Shown here: positions 34,630 to 35,175 of the stretch, piece after piece | Numbering within the stretch: position 1 is the stretch's first letter | Layout of the letters: each line of letters begins with the position of its first letter | From: Planctomycetota bacterium | Lineage (GTDB): Bacteria; Planctomycetota; GCA-002687715 | Assembly: GCA_002687715.1 (NCBI GenBank) | Contig: NZBC01000097.1 | Span: 1 to 35,175, forward strand | Reading direction: 5' to 3' | DNA length: 35,175 bases | Position numbers and translations under genes: made by a program | The notes under the pieces: model-generated | Told to the model about the DNA's origin: nothing | The model's input: the letters and a program-made list of their open reading frames with translations, nothing else | Databases searched by the model: none

Positions 34630-35175
34630 TCACCCGCGCAGCGTCAAACGCCGCGCGAGAACGACCGTCCCCCCGACGAGGAGGCTGCCGATGATCATCA
34701 TGATCGTCTGACGTGACCCGGCATCGTTCAGTGAGGCCTGGATGTCGGACTGACGACGCGCCTCCCGGAGCCAGATCCCCCGCGTCTTGGTGTCCCGGGC
34801 GGCGTTGGCCACCGCGCGGGCCAATGCGGCGGCGCGTTCGTGGCGCCAGGAGCGCGCGGCGACCTCATGGGCACGCTGGATCGCGTCCGAACCGGGCTGG
34901 CGTTGAAGCACGTGATCGAGATCGGACTCCGCTCCGCGGAGCAGCTTGAGCCTGAGCCGGACGAAACCACGACAGTAGCGCAGCGCCGTCTCTTCGGGGT
35001 GCGTCGCGATAGCCGCGTCGAGAGCGTCGAGCATCGACCGGGAGAAGCCGTGTGCGCGGAAGTCCGTGTAGGCGCGGCGGAGCACCTTCTCGCGGGTCTC
35101 TTTGTTCCCGATGAGTGGCGTGAGGCGCGCGGCCGCCTCGTCTCCGCGCGCGGCGCGGAGCGACTCGAGGACGGC
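34630..35175 (-). CDS. TPR-like protein with C-terminal membrane anchor (5' end beyond window)
   Basis: The frame is open to the window edge; 181 C-terminal residues are visible. Helical repeats such as LDALDAAIATHPEETALRYC and ESDLDHVLQRQPGSDAIQRA resemble tetratricopeptide repeats. The chain ends in one hydrophobic segment, TIMMIIGSLLVGGTVVLA, followed by basic RRLTLRG, so it is probably tail-anchored with the repeats outside or inside the membrane depending on whether a signal peptide exists upstream. It converges on the HEAT cluster. The product is not identified further. Confidence 0.6.
   Translation of the reverse strand, partial: AVLESLRAARGDEAAARLTPLIGNKETREKVLRRAYTDFRAHGFSRSMLDALDAAIATHPEETALRYCRGFVRLRLKLLRGAESDLDHVLQRQPGSDAIQRAHEVAARSWRHERAAALARAVANAARDTKTRGIWLREARRQSDIQASLNDAGSRQTIMMIIGSLLVGGTVVLARRLTLRG

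Overview
The window is GC-rich, densely coded DNA from a Gram-negative-type bacterium. It most resembles a planctomycete (Planctomycetota) or a close relative. That placement is an inference from gene content: secreted HEAT-repeat proteins with an HGG...WW architecture, VWA/HEAT fusions, tryptophan-rich 'LTG...LWxxWW' tails, a FemAB protein of the PEP-CTERM/exosortase-associated type, a bacterial deoxyhypusine-synthase-like protein, and an LpxH-like phosphoesterase. No rRNA, tRNA, CRISPR array, insertion sequence or phage gene is visible. TTG start codons are unusually common.

Layout. (1) 157-5262 (+): a tightly coupled four-gene operon of a Gld-like ABC exporter (ATPase, permease, GldG-like protein, DUF4340-like protein). 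(2) 5300-5932 (+): frameshifted remains of a hybrid histidine kinase. (3) 8523-5948 (-): two coupled signalling genes, a histidine-kinase-like protein with degenerate motifs and a GAF-GGDEF diguanylate cyclase. (4) 8837-11807 (+): two membrane-anchored family 2 glycosyltransferases, the second without its DXD motif, and a FemAB-like transferase, probably for envelope or exopolysaccharide assembly. (5) 12007-13362 (+): an orphan NtrC-type sigma-54 response regulator. (6) 13424-21214 (+): a secreted protein, an LpxH-like phosphoesterase, cmk, rpsA (with a ten-unit acidic repeat tail), a lipoprotein and tyrS. (7) 21332-23530 (+): a secreted tryptophan-repeat protein and a small cysteine-rich protein. 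(8) 29247-23533 (-): nadE, ino1 (myo-inositol-1-phosphate synthase), a deoxyhypusine-synthase-like gene and a VWA/HEAT protein. (9) 29587-34574 (+): three consecutive secreted HEAT-repeat proteins, the first two close paralogues. (10) 34630-end (-): a partial TPR-like protein with a C-terminal membrane anchor.

Most interesting signal. Each of the two large HEAT paralogues is preceded by a sequence matching the sigma-54 (-24/-12) consensus: GGCACGGACCTTGC at 29480 and GGCACACTCCTTGC at 31745. Upstream of each lies a perfect 8-bp dyad with a similar half-site (CGTTACGG and TTACCGGG), placed where an NtrC-type enhancer would be expected. A third near-match (GGCACGAACCTCGC, 57-70) lies ahead of the ABC operon, and an orphan sigma-54 activator is encoded in the same window. 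After predicted signal-peptide cleavage, all three HEAT proteins would begin with histidine (HGG, HGG, HGC). Together these suggest a sigma-54-controlled set of secreted repeat proteins that I do not recognise as a described system. The regulatory links are inferred from sequence only.
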